From contig NZ_LGKP01000008.1 in the NCBI RefSeq assembly GCF_001306135.1, forward strand, positions 186,001-250,000: a stretch of DNA of 64,000 nucleotides, given 5' to 3'. The DNA is from Herpetosiphon geysericola. Its GTDB lineage: Bacteria; Chloroflexota; Chloroflexia; Chloroflexales; Herpetosiphonaceae. The notes under the pieces were generated by a model. The model saw only the letters and a program-made list of their open reading frames with translations, was not told the DNA's origin and ran no database searches. This document shows, one piece after another, positions 42,650 to 50,144 of the stretch. Position numbers and translations under genes: made by a program. How positions within the stretch are numbered: position 1 is the stretch's first letter; each line of letters starts with the position of its first letter.

Positions 42650-43891
42650 ATGAATCGACGTGTCGTCGTCACAGGATTGGGCGCGATTAGCCCATTGGGC
42701 CTCGACGTGCCATCTTTGTGGGAGGGCATTGTCCAAGCACGTTCGGCAGTTCGGCGAATTACCCAATTCGACCCAACGAATTTTAGTGCTCAGATTGCCG
42801 CAGAAGTCCATGGCTTTGATGCCGCCAACTATATGGATAAAAAAGAGGCACGGCGCAACTCGCGCTTTGTCCATTTTGCAGTGGCAGCAGCCAAAGAAGC
42901 CTTGCGCAGCGCCGATCTGACAATTACCGACGAAAATGCCGATGATGTAGGGGTCATTATTGGCTGTGGCGTTGGTGGTCTCGATAATTTTACAACCTAT
43001 TTGCGCGTGATGGATACCAAAGGTCCCGACCGTATTACGCCATTCTTGATTCCGATGATGATTGTTGATATGGCGGGCGGGGTTGTGGCGATTGAAATTG
43101 GGGCGCGTGGCCCGAATTTCTGCCCTGTTTCTGCGTGTGCCACCTCTGGCAACGCGATTGGCGAGGCATGGCACGTGATTCGGCGTGGCGAGGCCAAAGT
43201 TATTTTGGCTGGCGGCACCGAAGCAGCAATTACCGAAATTGGGATCGGTGCCTTTGCCAGCGCCCGCGCGCTTTCAACCCGCAACGACGATCCTGCAACC
43301 GCTTCACGGCCATTCGATAAAGATCGCGATGGCTTTGTGATGGGCGAAGGATCTGGCGTGTTGGTCTTGGAAGATTACGAGCATGCGGTCAGCCGTGGCG
43401 CAACCATCTTGGCCGAATTGGTTGGCTATGGCGTGAGCACCGATGCCTATCACATCACGATGCCCGCAGAAGATGGCTCTGGCGCGGTCAAAGCCATGCG
43501 CATGGCCTTGCGTCATGCAGGCTTGGAGCCACACGAATTGGGCTATTTGAACGCTCATGGTACTTCTACTCCCGTCAACGACCGTACCGAGACCTTGGCC
43601 ATTAAAAAAGTGTTTGGCGATTACACCGCCAAATTGCCAATTAGCTCAAATAAATCGCAAATTGGCCATACCTTGGGCGCTGGCGGCGCAATTGAAGCAG
43701 TCATCGGCATTCGCGCCATGCAAGAAGGCCTGATCCCCGCCACGATCAATTATCACACCCCCGACCCAGAGTGTGAGATTGATTGTGTGCCGAACACACC
43801 TCGGCAAGCTCAATTCTCCAGCTTTATGAGCAATTCATTTGGCTTTGGCGGCCATAACGTTAGCCTGTTGTTCAAGGCTTTTGAAGCCTAA
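42650..43891 (+). CDS. fabF: 3-Oxoacyl-[acyl-carrier-protein] synthase II
   Basis: A 413-residue condensing enzyme that elongates fatty acids with malonyl-ACP. The nucleophile is Cys163 in VSACATSGN, with His303 in NAHGTSTPVND and the second His in SNKSQIGHTLGAGGAIEA, the full Cys-His-His set. The start RRVVVTGLGAISPLG is the usual one. ATG 42650 follows a perfect AGGAGG 7 bases upstream; an open frame of 75 further codons runs back into ribH and is ignored. The rnc gene follows after a hairpin. Confidence 0.97.
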   Translation: MNRRVVVTGLGAISPLGLDVPSLWEGIVQARSAVRRITQFDPTNFSAQIAAEVHGFDAANYMDKKEARRNSRFVHFAVAAAKEALRSADLTITDENADDVGVIIGCGVGGLDNFTTYLRVMDTKGPDRITPFLIPMMIVDMAGGVVAIEIGARGPNFCPVSACATSGNAIGEAWHVIRRGEAKVILAGGTEAAITEIGIGAFASARALSTRNDDPATASRPFDKDRDGFVMGEGSGVLVLEDYEHAVSRGATILAELVGYGVSTDAYHITMPAEDGSGAVKAMRMALRHAGLEPHELGYLNAHGTSTPVNDRTETLAIKKVFGDYTAKLPISSNKSQIGHTLGAGGAIEAVIGIRAMQEGLIPATINYHTPDPECEIDCVPNTPRQAQFSSFMSNSFGFGGHNVSLLFKAFEA

Positions 43892-43898
43892 AAACCCT

Positions 43899-43935
43899 GC
43901 GCGCTAGGCGGATGATTGCAATCTGCCTAGCGCGC
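43899..43935. terminator. Stable hairpin between fabF and rnc
   Basis: A 15-bp GC-rich stem with one wobble (43899-43913 with 43921-43935) and a 7-base loop. No T run follows, so it may be an RNase III processing or stability element in a fabF-rnc transcript and not a terminator. Confidence 0.5.
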
Positions 43936-43954
43936 CTAGCTTAACATTGCTGCT

Positions 43955-44665
43955 ATGGATTTAAACAAACTACAAACTGAACTTGGCTATACCTTCAACG
44001 ATGTCGCGTTTTTACGGGCTGCCTTACTGCATCGCTCGTATGTGCATGAACACCCAGAAGCTGGCTCAGAATCGAACGAACGGCTTGAGTTTCTTGGCGA
44101 TGCGCTTTTAAATTTTATTTGCGGTTCTTTTTTGTTCCACGAGTTTCCTGAGCTTGGCGAGGGCGATCTGACCAAAATGCGCGCGATGTTGGTGCAAACC
44201 CGCACCTTAGCCAGCCTCGCTCGGCGGTTTGATCTTGGGAGTTATGTGCAAATTAGCCGTGGCGAGGAACGGGCCAAAGCCCGCGAACGCGATAATTTGT
44301 TGGCCGATGCTTTTGAGGCTTTGTTGGCGGCGATTGCGCTTGATGGCGGCTGGCCTGCTGCCCGCGATTTTGTGCTGCCCTTGCTCAAATCGGTTAAGGC
44401 CAGCGGCGTCCAAAACCAAGATTACAAGACCGACCTACAACAATTTGTCCAAGGCCGCATCAACCTAACGCCCAATTACCGTGAAGTGAATGTGACTGGC
44501 CCCGACCACGAACGCACCTGGACAATTGAGGTTTGGGCTGGCGAGACGTTGTTGGGCGTTGGCATTGGTACTTCGAAAACGATGGCTTCGCAGGCGGCAG
44601 CCAAAGTAGCGCTCGAAGCGCTTACCGCCGAAACCATTGGATTAACTGCGCCTGAGCAACGCTAA
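43955..44665 (+). CDS. rnc: Ribonuclease III
   Basis: A 236-residue double-strand-specific endoribonuclease that matures rRNA and other RNAs. The signature NERLEFLGDA is at 41-50 with catalytic acidic residues; LADAFEALLAAIALDGG holds the second metal site (Asp and Glu). The C-terminal double-stranded RNA-binding domain runs from about 160 (YKTDLQQFVQG) to 230, ending SKTMASQAAAKVALEAL. No Shine-Dalgarno is visible before the ATG, and a stable hairpin lies 19 bases upstream, which fits autoregulation by RNase III cleavage. Confidence 0.97.
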   Translation: MDLNKLQTELGYTFNDVAFLRAALLHRSYVHEHPEAGSESNERLEFLGDALLNFICGSFLFHEFPELGEGDLTKMRAMLVQTRTLASLARRFDLGSYVQISRGEERAKARERDNLLADAFEALLAAIALDGGWPAARDFVLPLLKSVKASGVQNQDYKTDLQQFVQGRINLTPNYREVNVTGPDHERTWTIEVWAGETLLGVGIGTSKTMASQAAAKVALEALTAETIGLTAPEQR

Positions 44666-44700
44666 ATGGAGGCTGGTGTTTGCCAGCCTCCATTTATTTT
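44664..44700. terminator. Bidirectional terminator after rnc
   Basis: A perfect 13-bp stem (44664-44676 with 44683-44695) flanked by ATTTATTTT on the plus side. It also serves the minus-strand gene ending at 44704. Confidence 0.85.
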
Positions 44701-44703
44701 AGC

Positions 44704-45195
44704 TTAGTGGCCGATGCGTTTGATCAACCAGCCCATACCCACCGCCAAACCCAGACCACCTGCGGCAATCCCCAGATACCACACGTTGGCTATTTGTGGA
44801 GCCGCTGCTTCTTGGACGGTAATTCGATAGATTTCACCCTCGATGGTGCCAAACGGCAGTGGCTTAATTGAAATTTCCCATTCTCCGGCGCTTGGTAATT
44901 GTAATGTAGCTTGAAAATTACCAAGAGCACCAACTTGGGTAGCCCACACTTGCTGAAAGGCTTCACTCGTTGCATGCTCTGCGGTTAGCAATGGCTTTAC
45001 CGGATCGGTGTCTATACTACTAATTGGTTTTGTGCCATGTTGCAGCACGCTAAATTCAAGTTGAAAGGCTTGGCCTGCAACAATCGTGTCGGGCAATTTG
45101 GTGATTGGCGTTGTTGCCCAACCCCCAGCCTCGCTGCTGCTCAGCAGGCCAAATTGTAATCCGACAAGACAAACGAAGATCAATAAACGGCGCAT
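44704..45195 (-). CDS. Secreted, C-terminally anchored small protein (duplicate copy)
   Basis: A 163-residue protein with a signal peptide (LLIFVCLVGLQFGLLSSSEA), a beta-rich domain similar to YtkA/FixH-like modules (DTIVAGQAFQLEFSVLQHG, then PSAGEWEISIKPLPFG), and a C-terminal helix (NVWYLGIAAGGLGLAVGMGW) followed by LIKRIGH. It is a tandem duplicate of the gene at 45274-45762: the signal, ends and many core residues are the same, while the centre has diverged. The function is unknown; the domain resembles copper-resistance or Ig-like modules. It shares the same ribosome site sequence, carried in the duplicated segment. Confidence 0.75.
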   Translation of the reverse strand: MRRLLIFVCLVGLQFGLLSSSEAGGWATTPITKLPDTIVAGQAFQLEFSVLQHGTKPISSIDTDPVKPLLTAEHATSEAFQQVWATQVGALGNFQATLQLPSAGEWEISIKPLPFGTIEGEIYRITVQEAAAPQIANVWYLGIAAGGLGLAVGMGWLIKRIGH

Positions 45196-45197
45196 AG

Positions 45198-45263
45198 TTA
45201 TTCTCCTTGGCTTAACGATTCGGCAATTTGGCGCATTGTGGCCAGATCGCTGCTGGTTTCAAG
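45198..45263 (-). pseudogene. 21-codon C-terminal remnant of the anti-sigma-like gene
   Basis: This 66-base stretch is the last 21 codons and stop of the gene at 45765-46442, with one base changed (silent, Leu codon). It was copied when the adjacent small gene was duplicated (offset 567 bases) and now has no start of its own. It keeps the ribosome site CAAGGAGAATAACT that sits inside the stop region, which supplies initiation for the downstream copy. Homology stops sharply at 45263. Confidence 0.85.
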
Positions 45264-45273
45264 CCTATGGCGC

Positions 45274-45762
45274 TTAGTAGCTAATGCGTTTGATCAACCA
45301 GCCCATACCCACAGCTAAAGCTAAGCCACCAGCCGCCAGCCCCATATACCACCAGTTATCAGTTGCTGGCGGAGCTTCTTGGACGGTAATCCGATAAACT
45401 TCGCCTTCGCTGTTGCCAAACGGCAGTGGCAGAATTGAAATTTCCCATTCTCCGGCAATTGGGAGTTGTAAACTGCTCTGAAAATGGCCAACATCACCAA
45501 CCTGTTGGGCATAGAATGTTTTGACTTGCTGACTCGCTACGTGGCGCAGAGTCAGTTCGGGCCTGATTGGATTTGCTGGTAAGCCGTTGGTTGGTTTTGT
45601 GCCATGTTGCAGCACGCTAAATTTAAGTTGAAAAATTTGGCCAGCAACAATCGTATCGGGCAGGTTGCTGATTGGTGTAGTTGCCCAGCCCCCAGCCTTG
45701 CTGATGCTAATTAGGCCAAATTGTAATCCTACAAGACAAACGAAGATCAATAAACGGCGCAT
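45274..45762 (-). CDS. Secreted, C-terminally anchored small protein
   Basis: A 162-residue protein, the likely original of the pair. It has a signal peptide (LLIFVCLVGLQFGLISISKA), a beta-rich domain (DTIVAGQIFQLKFSVLQHG and LPIAGEWEISILPLPFG) and a C-terminal membrane helix followed by LIKRISY. The ATG is 2 bases after the stop of the anti-sigma-like gene, and its Shine-Dalgarno lies within that gene's final codons, so it belongs to the ECF sigma operon. It may be a target or sensor of the sigma system. Confidence 0.75.
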   Translation of the reverse strand: MRRLLIFVCLVGLQFGLISISKAGGWATTPISNLPDTIVAGQIFQLKFSVLQHGTKPTNGLPANPIRPELTLRHVASQQVKTFYAQQVGDVGHFQSSLQLPIAGEWEISILPLPFGNSEGEVYRITVQEAPPATDNWWYMGLAAGGLALAVGMGWLIKRISY

Positions 45763-45764
45763 AG

Positions 45765-46442
45765 TTATTCTCCTTGGCTCAACGATTCGGCAATTTGGCG
45801 CATTGTGGCCAGATCGCTGCTGGTTTCAAGTCGATAGGTCCGCTGATCATCAGTCCAAATTAAGGTCGCGGTGGTGCTCAAGCTTGTGGTTTGGTAGATT
45901 TGGGTTGTGCCAGGATCAAAAAAGGTCAATTCGCGCTGGCCTTGTAGCCAAACCGCTGGTTGTTTGTGAACATGCGTCCGCGTCACGTTATCAAGCGCGA
46001 GCACGGTTTTGCCAGCCCATGCCTGCGAATCAAGCAAATCAAGCGTGATGGTTTGGGCTTGACTGAACCACATCAAGCGCTGCACATGGGGATATGGCTC
46101 TAAATCCAACACTTGATCGGGCGGGCCAAGCAACGAACTTGTGGGTAGCCAATTGACCTCGCTTACTTGGCCGGGCTGAATTTGGGTTGGCTTTGGCAGC
46201 ATAGTTGCTGGCTGATTGCCAATAAAAATAGTGCCAACTTGCAGCCAGCGCCCAACGTGTGCCCGCACTATCGGCAGCGTGAAACTCAAAAGCAGCACGA
46301 CTGCGACCGCCACACCAAGCCGTAATGGCCAGACCGAGCGACGTGGGCGCGTGATGTGTAACTGCGGCGTTGGCGGGTAGGGAAACGCTTGGGCTTGTTT
46401 GCGCAAAGTTTCTTCTGGGTAGGATTCTGGTGGTTGGTTCAT
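45765..46442 (-). CDS. Membrane-bound anti-sigma-like protein
   Basis: A 225-residue protein with a cytoplasmic N-terminus (about 40 residues, Pro and Gln-rich), one transmembrane helix (about 45-66, LRLGVAVAVVLLLSFTLPIV) and an extracytoplasmic beta-rich domain with TITLDLLDSQAWAGKT and RTHVHKQPAVWLQG. This is a DUF4367/RsgI-like layout. Its ATG overlaps the sigma gene stop by 4 bases, which is typical for an anti-sigma partner. A zinc finger is not present, so the anti-sigma role rests on context. The frame upstream of 46442 lies in the sigma gene and is not used. Confidence 0.75.
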   Translation of the reverse strand: MNQPPESYPEETLRKQAQAFPYPPTPQLHITRPRRSVWPLRLGVAVAVVLLLSFTLPIVRAHVGRWLQVGTIFIGNQPATMLPKPTQIQPGQVSEVNWLPTSSLLGPPDQVLDLEPYPHVQRLMWFSQAQTITLDLLDSQAWAGKTVLALDNVTRTHVHKQPAVWLQGQRELTFFDPGTTQIYQTTSLSTTATLIWTDDQRTYRLETSSDLATMRQIAESLSQGE

Positions 46443-47056
46443 GCGCAACGCTCCGTTCGCAACTCGGGAAATTCGCCATCGACCACGCCGCGCAAGCGCA
46501 CCAACGCGCGATGTAAGCGCGATTTGACCGTGCCTTGGGCAATTCCAAGTGCTTGGGCAGTTTCCTGCTCGCTTAATTCCAAAAAATAGCGCAAATAAAT
46601 GACCTCTTGTTCGCGTTGCGCCAGCCGACCAATTGCTTGCCAAAGTTGGGTTGCCTCCCAGGCTGGGCCGCTGGTTTCGTTAAATTCGCTGTGTACTGGC
46701 TGTTGCAAGGCAAAGCGTTGCAAGGCACGCAGATAACGGCGCAACGAACGGCGATAATTTCGCGCCAGATTGGCGGTAATTTGCAAAAGCCATGGCTTCA
46801 ACGGGCGCTCACTATCAAACTGATGCTGCATCCGCAAGGCGCGCATAACCGTTTCTTGGGCCAAATCTTCGGCAATCAGCGTATCGCCCACCATCAAATA
46901 GGCCAAGCGAAAGATCGCTGTTTGATGGGCGAGAATTTGGGTTGCCCAGGTTTGGGCGAGATCAGCGGGCTGCTGGGCTTGATCCACGGCAGATGCTCCT
47001 GATTTGGCTGCTTTGTTAAGTTCTACACCGCTCGGGCTGGTTTGGTTCCATGTCAT
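46439..47056 (-). CDS. ECF RNA polymerase sigma factor
   Basis: A 205-residue ECF sigma factor. Region 2 reads QTAIFRLAYLMVGDTLIAEDLAQETVMRAL, with KPWLLQITANLARNYRRSLRRY at 2.3-2.4; region 4 reads LAQREQEVIYLRYFLELSEQETAQALGIAQGTVKSRLHRALVRLR. It is first in an operon with the membrane anti-sigma-like gene (4-base overlap) and the secreted small genes, so this is a cell-envelope signalling unit. Divergent from the HAD gene. The Shine-Dalgarno (AAGG) is weak. Confidence 0.93.
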   Translation of the reverse strand: MTWNQTSPSGVELNKAAKSGASAVDQAQQPADLAQTWATQILAHQTAIFRLAYLMVGDTLIAEDLAQETVMRALRMQHQFDSERPLKPWLLQITANLARNYRRSLRRYLRALQRFALQQPVHSEFNETSGPAWEATQLWQAIGRLAQREQEVIYLRYFLELSEQETAQALGIAQGTVKSRLHRALVRLRGVVDGEFPELRTERCA

Positions 47057-47106
47057 ATTTCATAACCTTTAGATCGCAGTATGAACGTGTTGGCAACTCG
47101 TGGCGG

Positions 47107-47115
47107 TGGTACAAT
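47107..47115 (+). promoter_or_regulatory. Extended -10 promoter (TGG-TACAAT)
   Basis: TGGTACAAT lies 34 bases before the ATG at 47150, in the gap shared with the divergent sigma gene. It matches the form seen at 5050 and 40677. Confidence 0.45.
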
Positions 47116-47149
47116 CGGGAGAAGTTGTTTTTTATGGGGATTTTTCGGC

Positions 47150-47950
47150 ATGCTCAATCTCAAGCAGTTAAAGCTCATCTTGCTCGATATGGATGGCGTT
47201 TTGCATCGCGGCGGGGAGATTTTGCCAGGTGCGGCGGAATTAACTAGTGTGCTTGATCGCTTAGGCTTAGGGTATGCCTGTTTAACCAATAATTCATCGC
47301 AATTGCCTGCGACCTTTGCCAGCCATCTTCAGCAGTTGGGGATTGCGATTTCTGTTGAGCATGTGATTACCTCATCGACGGCGACGGCAACCTTATTGCG
47401 CACCCGCTACCAGCAGGGCACGCGCTTGCTAGCGATTGGCATGGACGGCATTCAAGCGTCGTTGTTTGCTGATGGCTATTTTGTGCCCGCCGAGAGCGAT
47501 GTGGCGGCGGTGGTGGTTGGGGTGGATTTCAACCTGACCTATGCCCGCTTGAAAACCGCAACCTTGGCCTTACGGGCTGGCGCAGCGTTTATCGCCACCA
47601 ATAGCGACCGCACCTTTCCTGCACCAGAGGGCTTGATTCCTGGGGCTGGCGCAATTGTGGCGGCCTTGGCAGCAGCTAGCGATTGCACGCCAGAAGTGAT
47701 TGGCAAGCCTGAACCTGCCATGTTTGAAGCAGCCTTGCACTTGTTTGGCGTAACACCTGAACAAACCTTGATGGTCGGCGATCGTTTGGATACCGATATT
47801 GCAGGCGCGCAGCAGGTTGGAATTGCCACCGCCTTTGTGGGCAGCGGCGTGCATAGCATGCAACAAGCCCAAGCATGGCAACCGGAGATTGATCTTGTGG
47901 CCGATGATTTGGCTGGCATTTTAGCGCAACTTGCCGCAGGTCGGGAGTAG
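47150..47950 (+). CDS. HAD-IIA hydrolase (NagD/phosphoglycolate phosphatase-like)
   Basis: A 266-residue phosphatase. Motif I is LLDMDGVLHRGG (nucleophile and acid Asp), motif II lies in CLTNNSSQLPATF, and motif IV is LMVGDRLDTDIAGAQQVGI. The large C2 cap (about 80-180) is the IIA type found in NagD and pyridoxal or glycolate phosphate phosphatases. The substrate is not settled. ATG 47150 follows GGGGA; the earlier ATG would add 23 residues upstream of the conserved start. A GT2 gene begins 4 bases after the stop. Confidence 0.88.
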   Translation: MLNLKQLKLILLDMDGVLHRGGEILPGAAELTSVLDRLGLGYACLTNNSSQLPATFASHLQQLGIAISVEHVITSSTATATLLRTRYQQGTRLLAIGMDGIQASLFADGYFVPAESDVAAVVVGVDFNLTYARLKTATLALRAGAAFIATNSDRTFPAPEGLIPGAGAIVAALAAASDCTPEVIGKPEPAMFEAALHLFGVTPEQTLMVGDRLDTDIAGAQQVGIATAFVGSGVHSMQQAQAWQPEIDLVADDLAGILAQLAAGRE

Positions 47951-47954
47951 CAGG

Positions 47955-48908
47955 ATGCAGCCAATTCCAGTGATTATTGTTTCGTATAATACCCGCGATT
48001 TGTTGCGCGAATGTTTGGCCAGCCTAGCCCTGAGCAGCCTGCCAACCACGGTAATTGTGGTCGATAATGCTTCGCACGATGGCAGCGTTGCCATGGTGCA
48101 AGCTGAGTTCCCGCAAGCGCAGGTCATCGAAGCGGGGGCAAATTTGGGCTTTGCCAAGGCCAATAATCTGGGTATTCGCCATGCCTTGCTTGCCCAACCA
48201 ACCTATCTGTTGTTGCTCAACCCTGATGCCCAGCTGACCAGCAGCTCCTTAGAAGAACTTGTGGCGTTTTTAGAACAGCATTCGCGGGTTGGCATGGTTG
48301 CGCCACGCTTACGCTATCCCGATGGCTCGTTTCAAGTTGCCGCTTTTCGCTTTCCAACCTTGTTGATGAGCGTGTTCGATCTCTATCCGCCGCGTGGGCG
48401 GGGTTTTGGGCGGCTGTATCACCACCCGCTGAATGGCCGCTACCCGCAAGATGGCGGCGATGCAGCCTTTGCGATCGACCATCCCTTGGGCGCGGCGATG
48501 CTGGTGCGGGCCGCAACCTTGGCCGAAGTCGGCATGTTTAACGAAGATTTTTGGCTCTATGCAGAAGAAGTCGAGCTTTGCTGGCGCATTCGTCAAGCTG
48601 GCTGGGCAATTTGGCAAGTGCCGCAGGCAACCGTGATTCATCATGGCGGCGCAAGCTCAAGCCAATTTCGGGTGCGCTCGTTTTTGGCATTGCAACAAGC
48701 GCGAGCGCAATTTTTTCGCTTGGCTTATGGCCAACGTTTCAATCGTTGGTATCGACGTTTGATGACGTTTGCTGGCCTGCAACGTAGCTTAGCAGCGGTT
48801 TGGCAATGGCAGCAGCAGACAATTGATCAAGCTGAATTGCGTCGCCGAACCTGGGCTTGGGCTAAAGTTCGCCAAGTCATCCAACCTTCCAATCAACCAA
48901 AGGATTAA
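47955..48908 (+). CDS. GT2 glycosyltransferase (rhamnosyltransferase-like)
   Basis: A 317-residue inverting glycosyltransferase. It has VIIVSYNTRDLLRECLASL at the start, VVDNASHDGSVAMVQAEFP, LGFAKANNLGIRHAL, and YLLLLNPDAQL with the DXD-equivalent NPDA; the acceptor-side MFNEDFWLYAEEVELCWRIRQAGW follows. These marks are those of the WbbL/rhamnosyl-type GT2 group. It probably acts at the inner membrane in surface glycan assembly. ATG 47955 follows GGGAG, 4 bases after the HAD gene, so the two share a transcript. Confidence 0.88.
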   Translation: MQPIPVIIVSYNTRDLLRECLASLALSSLPTTVIVVDNASHDGSVAMVQAEFPQAQVIEAGANLGFAKANNLGIRHALLAQPTYLLLLNPDAQLTSSSLEELVAFLEQHSRVGMVAPRLRYPDGSFQVAAFRFPTLLMSVFDLYPPRGRGFGRLYHHPLNGRYPQDGGDAAFAIDHPLGAAMLVRAATLAEVGMFNEDFWLYAEEVELCWRIRQAGWAIWQVPQATVIHHGGASSSQFRVRSFLALQQARAQFFRLAYGQRFNRWYRRLMTFAGLQRSLAAVWQWQQQTIDQAELRRRTWAWAKVRQVIQPSNQPKD

Positions 48909-48911
48909 TCT

Positions 48912-50144
48912 ATGCAGCGATTTATTGCTTTATTTCTCATATTAAGTGTGCTTTTGGCAAGTTGTGGTGGCGCGGCGGTCACGTATGATGCCAGCCAACC
49001 GATCACCAGCTTTAATCAATTGCGCGAGCAATTGGCCAAAACCGACGATCAAGCAGCGCAACTCAAATTAATTAACGATTTTAATGCAGTGTTTCCAACC
49101 AGCCCCTTGACCCAAGGTGATCAAGCCTTGTTTATGGTCGAAAAAGATGCTCCACGTATGGAATTATCAAGCGATCTGACCAATTGGTTTCAGACGATTC
49201 CGATGGAGCGACTTGGCACGACCAATTGGTGGGGCGTTGTCCAAACCATCAGCCCAACCGCGCGCATCGATTATCGTTTTGGGGTTGGTGGCGGCGGCGG
49301 CTTGATCAACGATCCACGGAACACAACCGTGGTTCCAAGCAGCATGGGCTTGAATTCCGAGTTGCGCATGCCCGAATACGTTACGCCAACCGAAATCATT
49401 TCGCGCAGCGACGTACCAAAAGGCACGCTTGAAGAATTGGGTAATTATTACACCGAAATTAGCAAAACAACCCATCAATTGCACGTCTATTTGCCGCCTA
49501 ATTACGATCCAGCCAAGCAATATCCCAGCGTCTATTTCCAAGATGGCGATGATTACCAAAACTATGCTTTTACGCCAACGATTTTGGATAATGCGATTGC
49601 TGACCAGATTTTGCCGCCTTTGATTGCTGTGTTTGTCAAGCCAAGCCGTGAGCAAGGTCGCCAACGCGATTATGACCTCAACGATGCCTATAGCGAATTT
49701 TTCGCGACCGAATTAGTGCCGATGATCGATAGCAAATACAGCACGATCAATGATCCTAAGCAACGAGTTGTGGTTGGCGATTCATATGGTGGCTTGATTT
49801 CGCTCTATTTGGCCTTACAATATCCTGAGGTATTTGGCGCTGTGGTCAATCAATCAGGTTTTGTTTCTCGCCAAAATGGCCGCCTGCTCACCCTGATGTC
49901 AATTCAACCGCCAGTAAATGCACGGATTGTGACTGTGGTGGGAACCTATGAGACATGTATTGGCGGGCCGGTCACTGGCGATGAATGCAATTTCCTAGAA
50001 GGCAATCGAACCTTGCGCGATATTCTGGTTGGCGCTGGAGTGCAGCTCAACTATGCAGAATATCCACAAGGCCATGCCTGGGCTTTTTGGCGCGACCACA
50101 TCGATCGAGAGGTTGCATGGGCGTTGGATTGGCAAAAACCCTAA
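48912..50144 (+). CDS. Esterase lipoprotein (enterochelin-esterase/Fes-like fold)
   Basis: A 410-residue lipoprotein with lipobox LLASC. The N-terminal half (about 90-150) resembles an early-set Ig-like carbohydrate-binding module (ERLGTTNWWGVVQTISPTARIDYRF). The C-terminal half is the esterase D/Fes-type alpha/beta hydrolase: HVYLPPNYDPAKQYPSVYFQDGDDY, nucleophile GDSYGG (Ser), and a final His in YPQGHAW. Such enzymes cleave acyl or feruloyl esters from polysaccharides or siderophores. It overlaps the polysaccharide deacetylase start by 28 bases, so the pair probably acts on a common surface glycan. Confidence 0.85.
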   Translation: MQRFIALFLILSVLLASCGGAAVTYDASQPITSFNQLREQLAKTDDQAAQLKLINDFNAVFPTSPLTQGDQALFMVEKDAPRMELSSDLTNWFQTIPMERLGTTNWWGVVQTISPTARIDYRFGVGGGGGLINDPRNTTVVPSSMGLNSELRMPEYVTPTEIISRSDVPKGTLEELGNYYTEISKTTHQLHVYLPPNYDPAKQYPSVYFQDGDDYQNYAFTPTILDNAIADQILPPLIAVFVKPSREQGRQRDYDLNDAYSEFFATELVPMIDSKYSTINDPKQRVVVGDSYGGLISLYLALQYPEVFGAVVNQSGFVSRQNGRLLTLMSIQPPVNARIVTVVGTYETCIGGPVTGDECNFLEGNRTLRDILVGAGVQLNYAEYPQGHAWAFWRDHIDREVAWALDWQKP

